In this document: positions 1 through 9,032 of the stretch, piece after piece
Position numbering within the stretch: position 1 is the first letter of the stretch
Layout: every line of letters starts with the position of its first letter
Assembly: GCA_034658655.1 (NCBI GenBank)
Contig: JAYEFQ010000140.1
Coordinates: forward strand, 1 to 31,897
DNA from: JAQIBY01 sp034658655
GTDB lineage: Bacteria > Bacteroidota > Bacteroidia > Bacteroidales > ML635J-15
DNA: 31,897 nt
Direction of reading: 5' to 3'
Notes under the pieces: generated by a model
The model's database searches: none
What the model was told of the DNA's origin: nothing
Seen by the model: the letters and a program-made list of their open reading frames with translations, nothing else
Position numbers and translations under genes: made by a program

Positions 1-3000
1 TAACAGCAGGTGGTGGAACCGGAACATACACTTACTTATGGAGTAATGCTGCAACGACATCAACAATAACTGGTTTAACAGCAGGCACATACGATGTTAC
101 TGTTTACGATGGCAACATGTGCGAAGCTTATTCCAGTGTAACCATCAGTGAAAATACTGTTGTAACTGCATCCACTACTGTTGATGACGATGTCACTTGT
201 AACGGTGGTTCCGATGGAGCCGCAACCGTAACAGCAGGTGGTGGCGATGGAACATACACTTACCTATGGAGTAATGCTGCAACCACAGCAACAATAACTG
301 GACTTACAGCAGGTACATACGATGTTACTGTTTACGATGGCAACATGTGTGAAGCTTATGCCAGTGTAACCATCAGTGAAAATATTGTTGTAACTGCATC
401 CACTACCGTTGATGACGATGTCACTTGTAACGGTGGTTCCGATGGAGCCGCAACCGTAACAGCAGGTGGTGGTGCCGGAACATACACTTACTTGTGGAGC
501 AATACTGCAACGACATCAACAATAACTGGACTTACAGCAGGCACATACGATGTTACTGTTTACGATGGCAACATGTGTGAAGCATATTCCAGTGTAACCA
601 TTAGTGAAAACTCTGCTGTAACTGCTAACATTGTATCAAGTTCGGATGTTACTTGTAATGGAGACTGTGATGGAAGTGCTACTGCCTTAGGAAATGGTGG
701 TGATGGATCATATATTTATGATTGGAGTAATGGTGAAACAACAGCTTCTATCTCAGGTTTATGTGCAGGAACTTATTCAGTAACTGTTTATGATGGAAAT
801 TTATGTTCTGCTGAAACTTCAGTGACAATCAATGAAAATCCTACAGTAACTGCTTCAATAAGTGCATTTAATGATGCTACCATTGCCGGAGTTTGTGATG
901 GAGATGCTACGGTACTTGCTGGAGGTGGTGATGGAACATATACTTATTTATGGAGTGATGCACAGAATACTGCAACAGCAACTGGATTGTGTGCTGGGTC
1001 TTATACTGTAACAGTTTATGATGGTAATGGTTGTTCTGCTACAGCAAATGTAGTTATTGATGAGCCTGTTGCATTAACACTCAGTATCGTGGGTACTGAT
1101 GTTACATGTTATGGAGATTGTGACGGTTTGGCAACTGTGACTCCTACTGGTGGTGTTGGTCCATATACCTATACTTGGAGTGATGGTCAAAGTACACAAA
1201 CAGCAATAAATCTATGTGCAGGAACATATCAAGTTACAGTTGAAGATACAAATGGCGCTCAAGAAACAGCAAGTATTACAATCAATGAGAATACTGCTGT
1301 TAGTGTTAGCGTTGTGAGTACAGTGGATGTCACTTGTAATGGTGATTGCGATGGAGAAGCTACAATCAACCCAAGTGGTGGTACTGCATCTTTCTCTCAG
1401 ATTTGGGATGATGGTCAGGCAAGTCTCACAGCAATTAATTTATGTGCAGGAATTCACTCTGTTACTGTAACTGACGGTAATAGTTGTACTGCGGAAACGA
1501 CTGTAACGATTAATGAAAATCCAGCAGTTAATGCATCAATTGCATCTAGTACAGATGTAAGTTGTAATGGAGACTCAGATGGCTCTGCTACAGTTACTCC
1601 AGGCGGAGGTAACGGAAGTTATACTTACTTATGGAGTGATGGACAGACAACTGCGACAGCAAATAATTTATCTGCAGGTTCATACGATGTTACTGTTTAC
1701 GATGGTAATATGTGTGAAGCATATAGCAATGTAACCATTAGTGAAAATCCTGTTGTAACGGCTAGCATTTCATCAAGCTCAGATGTTACTTGTAATGGAG
1801 GTTCAGATGGCTCTGCTACTGTTACTCCAGGCGGAGGTGATGGAAGTTATACTTACTTATGGAGTGATGGACAGACAACATCTACAGCAAATAACTTATC
1901 AGCAGGAACATACTTTGTAACTGTTTATGATGGTAATATGTGTGAAGCAACTACAAGCATCACAATTAGTGAAAATTCTGCTGTAATTGCTAGCATTTCA
2001 TCAAGCTCAGATGTAACATGCAATGGAGGTTCAGATGGCTCTGCGATAGTTACTCCTGGTGGAGGTGACGGAAGTTATACTTACTTATGGAGTGATGGAC
2101 AGACAACTGCGACAGCAATTAGCTTATCCGCAGGTTCTTATGATGTGACTGTTTATGACGGAAACATGTGTGAAGCCTATGCAAGTGTGACTATCTCAGA
2201 AAACCCAGCAGTTACTGCATCTACTACGGTTGATGCTGATGTAACATGCAATGGAGGTTCAGATGGCTCTGCGATAGTTACTCCTGGTGGAGGTGACGGA
2301 AGTTATACTTACTTATGGAGTGATGGACAGACAAGTGCGATAGCAAATAATTTATCTGCAGGTTCATACGATGTTACTGTTTACGATGGTAATATGTGTG
2401 AAGCATATAGCAATGTAACCATTAGTGAAAACTCTGCTGTAACTGCTAACATTGCATCAAGTTCGGATGTTACTTGTAATGGTGGCTCCGACGGTTCTGC
2501 AACAGTTACTCCAGGCGGAGGTAACGGAAGTTATACTTACTTATGGAGTGATGGACAGACAACTGCGACAGCAAATAATTTATTTGCAGGTTCATACGAT
2601 GTTACTGTTTACGATGGTAATATGTGTGAAGCATATAGCGGTGTAACCATCAGTGAAAATCCTGTTGTAACGGCTAGCATTTCATCAAGCTCAGATGTTA
2701 CTTGTAATGGAGGTTCAGATGGATCTGCGACAGTGACTCCGGGCGGTGGAACAGGATCATATACATATTTGTGGAGCAATTCTCAAACCATTGCAACTGC
2801 AAATAGTTTATCTGCAAATACTTATACGGTTACTGTTTATGACGGCAACATGTGTGAGGCAATTACGAGTGTGGTTATCGATGAAAATCCTGCTGTAGTT
2901 GCTAGTATTACAAATAGTTCTGATGTTTTATGTTATGGTGATTGTAATGGCTCTGCTGTAGTTAGTGCTTCAGGTGGAGATAACAACTTCATTTATGCTT

Positions 3001-4784
3001 GGAATGATCCGATGAATCAAACAACAGCAACGGCAAATGCATTATGTCCTGGAAACTATTCTGTTCAAGTAACAGATGGATTGGGATGTACAGATGTTGT
3101 AAATGTTACGATTGATCAACCATCGCAAATGAGTTTAACTGTTTATGATGTTGAAAATGTAACCTGTTATGGATCTGGAGATGGAAGCATTACCGTTGGG
3201 GCTTCTGGTGGTATTGGTTCATCATACAGCTATTCATGGGTTGGCTCTACAAGTACTTTGCCTGTCTTACCAAATGTTGCAGGAGGTACTTATATTGTTA
3301 CTGCTGAAGATCAGAATGGATGTACTGTTTCTGAAACAATTACTGTTCAGGAGCCAGATGAACTGGTGATTAATGAAAATCCAACAAACGTACAATGCGG
3401 AATGACTCCAGGATCATGTAATGTTTCTGTTACCGGTGGAAATGGTGGTTATATCTATTCATGGGATGGCTATCCAACGGTTACTGGTTCAACATTATCA
3501 GGATTAGGACAAGGCACCTATACTGTAAATGTTCAGGATGCGCTAGGATGTTCATCACAGGCAACCATGGTAATTAATACAATGGGCAGCTTGTCAGTTA
3601 CAATTAATGAGGATATTCCAATTACATGTTTTGGCGAATCTAATGCTGCCTTAAGTGCACAATGTAATAACGGAGCACAACCATTTGAATATTTCTGGAA
3701 TCCTGTTGGTTCAACAAATGATCGTATCGAGAATCTTTCCTCGGGAATTTATAATGTTCAAATTACGGATGATTGGGGTTGTGTTGGTTCCAATTCATTT
3801 CATATCATAGAACCGAACCCAATTGTTCCAAGTTTTGATGTGAATACTATCGCTTGTTTTAATGGAACAGATGGTCAAGTTATTGTAAATGCGGCAGGAG
3901 GTACTGCCCCATATGCATATATCTGGGATGGTGTTGGATCAAATGATACGATAACCGATTTACAGTCTGGATGGTACCATGTTTTGGTTCAAGATGCACA
4001 TAATTGTTCAATTAATGATAGTGTATTTGTTGGACAACCAGAATCTCCTTTACAAATGATGTTGCATAAAGAAAATATTACTTGTTATGGTGATAATAAT
4101 GGTTCAATCAGAGCCTTAGCACACGGAGGAACTGCTCCTTACGTGTATGAATGGTTAGCCGAAGATGAGATCTCTAATGATACAGCAATTTTTAATCTGC
4201 CAGAAGGTTTCTATTCACTGATAATTACGGATGCAAATGCTTGTGTGACTGATACAATGGTAGCTATTCAAGAGCCTGCTCCGTTAATGGTTGATTATAT
4301 GTCAACAAATCCAAGCTGCATTGGAAATAACGATGGTTATATTGAACTGGAAGTTGTTGGAGGAACTGAACCGTATGTCTATATTTGGGATATGGCAACA
4401 GCAAGTTTACCATACTTCGATGGATTGTACGAGGGTTCTTATGAAATCATTGTTCAAGATGATAACGGATGCGAATTGGATTTGGAAACCATTACTCTTA
4501 TGGATGTTCCTGAAGAATGTTTGAGAATTCCTGATGCGTTTACTCCAAATGGTGATAATAATAATGATACATGGATTATTGAAAATCTTGATTTGTTCAA
4601 TAATTATTATGTGCAAGTGTTTAACCGATGGGGACAAGCGCTTTACACTGGACAACCAGGTTCTGAGCCTTGGGATGGAACTACAACTGAAGGAAAATCT
4701 GTTCCAACCGGAAGCTACGTTTATATCGTCAACCTTTTTAATGGTTCCGATCCTAAAACCGGTATTGTAACTGTTGTGTATTAG
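1..4784 (+). CDS. SprB-repeat T9SS surface adhesin (5'-truncated by the window)
   Basis: The reading frame is open from the first bases, so the start lies upstream and the visible part is at least 1593 residues. It has about 19 complete plus one partial SprB-like repeats. Each begins with a D-V-T-C-N-G-x-x-D-G motif, passes through a Y-x-Y-x-W-S strand and ends in T-I-x-E-N-P; many are 76 residues long. The last six or so are much more diverged. The C-terminus (about 4530-4781) is a gliding-type (CHU_C, T9SS type B) sorting domain, with the motifs IPDAFTPNGD, FNRWG, WDG and P-x-G-x-Y-V-Y. By family knowledge such proteins are exported by the type IX system and displayed on the cell surface, where SprB acts as a mobile gliding adhesin. 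A specific role here is inference, because large SprB-like proteins also occur in non-gliding Bacteroidota. Confidence in the class is very high. Confidence 0.95.
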   Translation, partial: TAGGGTGTYTYLWSNAATTSTITGLTAGTYDVTVYDGNMCEAYSSVTISENTVVTASTTVDDDVTCNGGSDGAATVTAGGGDGTYTYLWSNAATTATITGLTAGTYDVTVYDGNMCEAYASVTISENIVVTASTTVDDDVTCNGGSDGAATVTAGGGAGTYTYLWSNTATTSTITGLTAGTYDVTVYDGNMCEAYSSVTISENSAVTANIVSSSDVTCNGDCDGSATALGNGGDGSYIYDWSNGETTASISGLCAGTYSVTVYDGNLCSAETSVTINENPTVTASISAFNDATIAGVCDGDATVLAGGGDGTYTYLWSDAQNTATATGLCAGSYTVTVYDGNGCSATANVVIDEPVALTLSIVGTDVTCYGDCDGLATVTPTGGVGPYTYTWSDGQSTQTAINLCAGTYQVTVEDTNGAQETASITINENTAVSVSVVSTVDVTCNGDCDGEATINPSGGTASFSQIWDDGQASLTAINLCAGIHSVTVTDGNSCTAETTVTINENPAVNASIASSTDVSCNGDSDGSATVTPGGGNGSYTYLWSDGQTTATANNLSAGSYDVTVYDGNMCEAYSNVTISENPVVTASISSSSDVTCNGGSDGSATVTPGGGDGSYTYLWSDGQTTSTANNLSAGTYFVTVYDGNMCEATTSITISENSAVIASISSSSDVTCNGGSDGSAIVTPGGGDGSYTYLWSDGQTTATAISLSAGSYDVTVYDGNMCEAYASVTISENPAVTASTTVDADVTCNGGSDGSAIVTPGGGDGSYTYLWSDGQTSAIANNLSAGSYDVTVYDGNMCEAYSNVTISENSAVTANIASSSDVTCNGGSDGSATVTPGGGNGSYTYLWSDGQTTATANNLFAGSYDVTVYDGNMCEAYSGVTISENPVVTASISSSSDVTCNGGSDGSATVTPGGGTGSYTYLWSNSQTIATANSLSANTYTVTVYDGNMCEAITSVVIDENPAVVASITNSSDVLCYGDCNGSAVVSASGGDNNFIYAWNDPMNQTTATANALCPGNYSVQVTDGLGCTDVVNVTIDQPSQMSLTVYDVENVTCYGSGDGSITVGASGGIGSSYSYSWVGSTSTLPVLPNVAGGTYIVTAEDQNGCTVSETITVQEPDELVINENPTNVQCGMTPGSCNVSVTGGNGGYIYSWDGYPTVTGSTLSGLGQGTYTVNVQDALGCSSQATMVINTMGSLSVTINEDIPITCFGESNAALSAQCNNGAQPFEYFWNPVGSTNDRIENLSSGIYNVQITDDWGCVGSNSFHIIEPNPIVPSFDVNTIACFNGTDGQVIVNAAGGTAPYAYIWDGVGSNDTITDLQSGWYHVLVQDAHNCSINDSVFVGQPESPLQMMLHKENITCYGDNNGSIRALAHGGTAPYVYEWLAEDEISNDTAIFNLPEGFYSLIITDANACVTDTMVAIQEPAPLMVDYMSTNPSCIGNNDGYIELEVVGGTEPYVYIWDMATASLPYFDGLYEGSYEIIVQDDNGCELDLETITLMDVPEECLRIPDAFTPNGDNNNDTWIIENLDLFNNYYVQVFNRWGQALYTGQPGSEPWDGTTTEGKSVPTGSYVYIVNLFNGSDPKTGIVTVVY
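192..2900 (+). repeat. Tandem 228-bp coding repeats (SprB modules)
   Basis: The cysteine-motif codons recur at 192, 420 and 648, giving a 228-bp (76-codon) period. Nucleotide identity is extreme in places. The 97 bases at 2010-2106 recur exactly at 2238-2334, one period away. The 90 bases at 1658-1747 recur exactly at 2342-2431, three periods away. Repeats between about 650 and 1550 are clearly more diverged in DNA than the blocks on either side, so the array is a mosaic of homogenised and older units. Confidence 0.93.
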
Positions 4785-4803
4785 TTTATTGCTTTTCATT
4801 TTT

Positions 4804-4840
4804 AAGACAGGAGTTGATTTTTTTCAATTCCTGTCTTTGT
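4804..4840 (+). terminator. Intrinsic terminator after the adhesin gene
   Basis: A 13-bp stem (4804-4816 with 4825-4837, one G-T wobble) encloses an 8-base T-rich loop, 20 bases after the adhesin stop codon. The run of T after the stem is short (TTTG), so efficiency is uncertain. Confidence 0.6.
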
Positions 4841-4905
4841 TTGATGTCATCCCGATCATATAATATCAATAAAGATAAAAGCACTTACGACTCCTATCTT
4901 TTTAT

Positions 4906-4913
4906 TACTTTTG
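4906..4913 (+). promoter_or_regulatory. Bacteroidota -7 promoter box upstream of tgt
   Basis: TACTTTTG exactly matches the Bacteroidota -7 consensus TAnnTTTG and ends 16 bases before the tgt ATG. No convincing -33 TTTG is visible about 20 bases further up, so this rests on one box and the position. Confidence 0.45.
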
Positions 4914-4929
4914 TCGCAAAGATTGAATC

Positions 4930-6060
4930 ATGAGTTTTAAGCTTGAAAAAGTAGATCAGAATACAAATGCAAGGGCTGGAGTTCTGGAAACAGGACATGG
5001 GTTGGTGCAAACCCCAATTTTCATGCCGGTAGGAACCGTTGGCAGCGTTAAAGCTGTTGATTTCACTTTCCTAAAAGAAGATATCAAAGCGAAAATTATT
5101 CTCGGAAATACGTACCATTTGTATTTACGTCCCGGAATTGATATCATTGAAAAAGCAGGTGGACTGCATAAATTCAATACATGGGATGGTCCGATTCTTA
5201 CCGATAGCGGAGGATATCAAGTGTTTTCTTTGTCTGCAAATCGAAAGTTGTCAGAAGAGGGGGCAATGTTTAAATCGCATATTGATGGGTCAAAACATTT
5301 ATTTACTCCCGAAAATGTGGTTGAAATTCAACGCAGTATTGGCTCTGATATTATGATGGCTTTGGATGAATGTACGCCTTATCCCTGTGAATACGATTAT
5401 GCCAAAAAATCCATGGAAATGACACATCGCTGGTTAGATCGAGGATTTACTCACTATAAAAACACTCAACCGAAATACGGATTTAATCAGCATTATTTTC
5501 CGATTGTGCAGGGCTCTGTTTTTGAAAATTTACGGAAAGAATCTGCTAAAGTTATCTCGTCTTATGATGCTGCTGGTTATGCAATCGGTGGACTGTCAGT
5601 TGGAGAACCGCATCACATGATGTATGATATGATTGATGTTGTCAATGATATCCTGCCAAAGGAAAAACCAAGGTATTTAATGGGGGTCGGAACTCCTGAA
5701 AATATCATTGAGGGAATAGCTCGTGGCGTGGATATGTTCGATTGCGTAATGCCAACCCGTAACGGTAGAAATGGAATGCTATTCACCAGCGAAGGCATAA
5801 TTAATATCAAAAATAAAAAATGGGAAGATGATTTTTCCCCAATTGATCCGAATGGTACTTCATATGTTGATTATAAATATTCCAAAGCGTATTTAAGACA
5901 TTTAATCCACTCAAACGAATATCTTGGTCCGCAAATTGCAAGCATACATAATCTGGCATTTTACCTTGAACTTGTTCGACAAGCTAGACAGAAAATTATC
6001 GATGGCGATTTTAATCAATGGAAAAATGCTATCTTACCGAAATTAAAACAAAGATTATAA
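4930..6060 (+). CDS. tgt: Queuine/preQ1 tRNA-ribosyltransferase
   Basis: Cytoplasmic enzyme that swaps guanine-34 of GUN-anticodon tRNAs for preQ1, the committed step of queuosine modification. The 376 residues cover the whole family. The general acid/base Asp is D92 in TDSGGYQVF, the substrate-binding GGLSVGE lies around 220-226, and the nucleophile is D271 in FDCVMPTRNGRNG. The zinc site is unusual: where E. coli-type enzymes have C-x-C-x-x-C, this protein reads SPIDPNGTSYVDYKYSKAY with no cysteine, although the later His (H340, in SIHNL) is kept. I recall the same loss in other Bacteroidota Tgt proteins but cannot verify it here. The next gene starts on the base after this stop codon, so the two are co-transcribed. 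Confidence 0.97.
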   Translation: MSFKLEKVDQNTNARAGVLETGHGLVQTPIFMPVGTVGSVKAVDFTFLKEDIKAKIILGNTYHLYLRPGIDIIEKAGGLHKFNTWDGPILTDSGGYQVFSLSANRKLSEEGAMFKSHIDGSKHLFTPENVVEIQRSIGSDIMMALDECTPYPCEYDYAKKSMEMTHRWLDRGFTHYKNTQPKYGFNQHYFPIVQGSVFENLRKESAKVISSYDAAGYAIGGLSVGEPHHMMYDMIDVVNDILPKEKPRYLMGVGTPENIIEGIARGVDMFDCVMPTRNGRNGMLFTSEGIINIKNKKWEDDFSPIDPNGTSYVDYKYSKAYLRHLIHSNEYLGPQIASIHNLAFYLELVRQARQKIIDGDFNQWKNAILPKLKQRL

Positions 6061-7137
6061 GTGAAGCGAATTGATACCTATATCATTAAAAAATTCTTGA
6101 GCACTTACTTTTTTGCAATTGGTCTGATACTCGCCATTGCAGTAGTCTTTGATGCATCAGAAAAAATTGATGATTTTATTGAAAATAGTGCATCACTTAA
6201 GGTCATTCTTTTTGATTATTATCTGAATTTCATTCCCTATTTTGCAAATTTATTTAGTAGTTTATTTGTCTTTATTGCTGTCATTTTCTTTACCTCGAAA
6301 ATGGCTTATGCCTCTGAGATAATTGCAATGCTTAGCTCTGGAATTAGTTTCCGACGTATATTATTCCCTTTTATAATTGGGGCAGTTATTATCACTGGGT
6401 TTAATTTTGTGCTCGGATATTATGTTATCCCTGAAGCAAATAAAGGGCGACTGGATTTTCAATCAGTTTATTTAAAAGGATCCCACAAATCAAGTGAGTC
6501 GAATGTTCATAAACAAATTGAACCAGGCTTTTACATTTATCTTGAAAGCTTTAATATAAATCGACAAACCGGATACAGTTTTACAATGGAAAGTATTGAA
6601 AATGACAAGCTTGTGTCTCGATTGAGTGCAAATCGTATTATTTGGGATACCACCGATAACAAATGGACATTAGAAGAATATAAAATTCGGCGTTTTGATG
6701 ATTTAGGACAAAAGATTGAATCAGGAATGTACTTAGATACCTTAATAAATATTAGCCCCGATGATTTTACTCAAGAGCTTGATTTGGTTACTGCAATGAC
6801 TCACAATGAATTGGATGATTATATCGAAATGCAGCGTATCCGAGGAACCTCTGATATAACGAATTCGTTGCTTGAGAAACACCGACGAGTTGCCTATCCA
6901 TTTTCAACCTTTATTCTAACCTTACTTGCGGTTGTATTATCTGCAAAAAAAGTGCGGGGGGGAATTGGTTTACAAATAGGGTTGGGCATTTTGCTGAGTT
7001 TTACTTACATATTGTTTATGCAGTTTGCAGATTCTTTTGCTCTAAGTGGTTCTATATCGCCGAGTATTGCTGTATGGATCCCAAATATGATTTATGGAGT
7101 CATTGGTGTTGCCTTATTACGCTTCGCTCCGAAATAG
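6061..7137 (+). CDS. LptF/LptG (YjgP/YjgQ) family permease
   Basis: Inner-membrane component of the lipopolysaccharide transport ABC exporter, which works with LptB to pull LPS out of the membrane and pass it to the periplasmic bridge. The 358 residues show the family plan. Three hydrophobic segments lie in roughly the first 120 residues, starting in the opening KKFLSTYFFAIGLILAIAV stretch. A soluble beta-rich periplasmic region follows, then three helices in the last 90 residues ending in the typical M-I-Y-G-x-x-G-x-A-L-L-R-F. The start is GTG at 6061, directly abutting the tgt stop, which supports translational coupling. Bacteroidota usually encode the LptF-like and LptG-like partners at separate loci, so I do not assign F or G. 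Confidence 0.93.
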   Translation: MKRIDTYIIKKFLSTYFFAIGLILAIAVVFDASEKIDDFIENSASLKVILFDYYLNFIPYFANLFSSLFVFIAVIFFTSKMAYASEIIAMLSSGISFRRILFPFIIGAVIITGFNFVLGYYVIPEANKGRLDFQSVYLKGSHKSSESNVHKQIEPGFYIYLESFNINRQTGYSFTMESIENDKLVSRLSANRIIWDTTDNKWTLEEYKIRRFDDLGQKIESGMYLDTLINISPDDFTQELDLVTAMTHNELDDYIEMQRIRGTSDITNSLLEKHRRVAYPFSTFILTLLAVVLSAKKVRGGIGLQIGLGILLSFTYILFMQFADSFALSGSISPSIAVWIPNMIYGVIGVALLRFAPK

Positions 7138-7150
7138 TTTCTCAAAATTA

Positions 7151-7183
7151 TTTGCTCAAAACAGATTATATTTTATAATTTAG
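7151..7183 (+). promoter_or_regulatory. Possible Bacteroidota promoter for the carboxyltransferase
   Basis: TTTG at 7151-7154 is followed after 21 bases by TAATTTAG at 7176-7183. That is one mismatch from TAnnTTTG, at the spacing expected between the -33 and -7 elements. It lies 25 bases before the ATG, in the 71-bp gap after the permease gene. Confidence 0.4.
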
Positions 7184-7208
7184 CTTTTTAAATCAAAATT
7201 GATAAACC

Positions 7209-8753
7209 ATGGGAGAAAATGACAAAACTCTGGAACTCATAAAAAGAAGACTCGACGCCCAAAAGGGTGGTGGAGATCAGGCGATTAAAAAACAGGTCGC
7301 GATGGGTAAATTGACAGCTAGGGAACGAATCACGTCTCTGTTGGACAATGAATCTTTTCACGAGTATGACCTCTTTGTTGAGCATGATGCGCGTGAATTT
7401 GGTATGGATCGTAAAATTCTTGCCGGTGATGGAGTTGTTATTGGTACAGGAACAATGTATGGCAGCCCGGTTTGTATTTTTGCTCAGGACTTTACCGTTG
7501 CAGGTGGGTCTTTGGGATTAATGCACGCACGGAAAATTACTAAAATCATGGATCATGCGCTTAAAATGAGAGTGCCTTTGATCGGAATTAATGATTCTGG
7601 TGGTGCCCGTATTCAAGAAGGCGTAAATTCCTTAGCAGGATATGGCGAAATTTTCTTTAGAAATACACAAGCTTCCGGTGTAATCCCTCAAATTTCAGTT
7701 ATTCTTGGACCGTGTGCAGGTGGTGCTGTTTATAGCCCAGCACTCACTGATTTTGTTTTTGTAGTGGATAAAATTTCTAAAATGTTTATTACCGGCCCTA
7801 GTGTTATAAAAACGGTGCTCGGAGAGGAAATTAGCATGGAAGAACTTGGTGGAGCTCGTGTTCATTCCGAAATAACAGGAAACGCCCACTTTTTTGCCGA
7901 CAGTGAAACTGAATGTTTTGAGCAAATTAAAAAGCTATGTACATTTATTCCTTGGAATAATACTCAAAAGGCAAAAGTTTTCCCTGCAAAACCGCCAAAG
8001 AAAAAGTATAATATCGAAAAAATTGTCCCATTAGATCCTCGCGAGCCGTATGACATGAAAGATATCCTTATGTCATTGGTGGATGATTCCGATTTTCTGG
8101 AAGTTCAAGAGCTTTGGGCTAAAAATATTATTATCGGATTTGGACGTATCGACGGTGAAACCGTTGGCTTTGTAGCAAATCAACCAAATTATCTTGCAGG
8201 AGTTCTCGACGTAGATTCATCTGATAAAGCTGCTCGTTTTATTCGTTATTGCGATGCATTTAGTATTCCGGTTGTAACATTAGTTGATCTTCCAGGATAT
8301 TTGCCAGGCGCCGATCAAGAACATGCAGGTGTAATTAGGCATGGTGCAAAAATTCTTTACGCTTATTCAGAAGCAACTGTCCCAAAAATTACCGTAATCT
8401 TTAGAAAAGCATATGGTGGTGGATACATTGCAATGAATAGCCGACATCTGAATGCAGATTTCGTTTTCGCTTGGCCAAATGCTGAAATTGCAGTAATGGG
8501 GCCTGAAGGCGCTGCAAATATTATATTCCGTAAAGAAATTATGGAAGCCGATGATCCGGATAAAGTGCGTGCTGAAAAAGTAGATATTTATAAACAAAAA
8601 TTTGCAAATCCTTATGTTGCTGCAGCTAAAGGATATGTGGATGCAGTTATTGAACCTGCAGAAACACGCGATCATTTACTCAGAGCATTAGAAATTTCTG
8701 AAAATAAAGTGGCAATTGGTCCGGATAAAAAACATGGAATCCCGCCATTTTAG
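7209..8753 (+). CDS. Biotin-dependent acyl-CoA carboxyltransferase (PccB/MmdA family)
   Basis: Carboxyltransferase subunit that moves CO2 between carboxybiotin and a short acyl-CoA, most likely propionyl-CoA/methylmalonyl-CoA. The 514 residues are full length. The N-terminal crotonase-like half has the acyl-CoA and oxyanion loop NDSGGARIQEG (around 125-135), then GPCAGGAVYSPAL. The C-terminal half has LVDLPGYLPGADQE and the second oxyanion loop in RKAYGGGYIAMNS. A biotin carrier gene follows 55 bp downstream, which supports a biotin role. The sequence alone does not separate a catabolic or anabolic propionyl-CoA carboxylase from a sodium-pumping methylmalonyl-CoA decarboxylase. Neither a biotin carboxylase nor a membrane decarboxylase beta subunit lies nearby. 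Confidence 0.93.
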   Translation: MGENDKTLELIKRRLDAQKGGGDQAIKKQVAMGKLTARERITSLLDNESFHEYDLFVEHDAREFGMDRKILAGDGVVIGTGTMYGSPVCIFAQDFTVAGGSLGLMHARKITKIMDHALKMRVPLIGINDSGGARIQEGVNSLAGYGEIFFRNTQASGVIPQISVILGPCAGGAVYSPALTDFVFVVDKISKMFITGPSVIKTVLGEEISMEELGGARVHSEITGNAHFFADSETECFEQIKKLCTFIPWNNTQKAKVFPAKPPKKKYNIEKIVPLDPREPYDMKDILMSLVDDSDFLEVQELWAKNIIIGFGRIDGETVGFVANQPNYLAGVLDVDSSDKAARFIRYCDAFSIPVVTLVDLPGYLPGADQEHAGVIRHGAKILYAYSEATVPKITVIFRKAYGGGYIAMNSRHLNADFVFAWPNAEIAVMGPEGAANIIFRKEIMEADDPDKVRAEKVDIYKQKFANPYVAAAKGYVDAVIEPAETRDHLLRALEISENKVAIGPDKKHGIPPF

Positions 8754-8808
8754 AAGTGCCCTATAGTGCATTTAAGTTTTTGTTAGTCGCAATTTAATTT
8801 AGATAATT

Positions 8809-9021
8809 ATGAAAGAAGTAAAAGCAATAATCCCTGGTACAATACTAGATGTTTTGGTGAAAAAAGGCGATAAAGTGACATTTGAACAGCCAGTACTAAT
8901 ACTTGAAGCAATGAAAATGAATAACAGAATTCAGGCTGAATACGTTGGGACAGTAAAAAAAATCCATGTAAAAGTTGGGGAAAGAGTCCCTAAGAATTTT
9001 GTCATGATGGAAATTGAATAA
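8809..9021 (+). CDS. Minimal biotin carboxyl carrier protein
   Basis: Only 70 residues: one biotinyl/lipoyl domain. It carries the biotin acceptor motif E-A-M-K-M with the lysine at position 36, flanked by the usual P-G-T-I turn near the start and V-G-x-x-V near residue 55. It lacks the Ala/Pro linker and N-terminal extension found in most MmdC or AccB proteins, so it is about half the usual length. It is probably the biotin carrier for the carboxyltransferase just upstream, shuttling carboxybiotin between that enzyme and a partner encoded elsewhere. The start ATG and the intact domain edges argue against truncation. A 66-bp palindromic element begins 12 bases after the stop. Confidence 0.92.
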   Translation: MKEVKAIIPGTILDVLVKKGDKVTFEQPVLILEAMKMNNRIQAEYVGTVKKIHVKVGERVPKNFVMMEIE

Positions 9022-9032
9022 AGATTTTTTGT

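Noticed and set aside
1..4784. Regular repeats that could suggest a CRISPR array or integron attC array
   Set aside because: The repeats lie in one continuous open frame with a 76-codon period and encode SprB modules; there are no short identical repeats with unique spacers.
4407..4799. 130-codon minus-strand open frame across the adhesin's C-terminus
   Set aside because: It lies wholly antisense to the strongly supported sorting domain and its product resembles no family.
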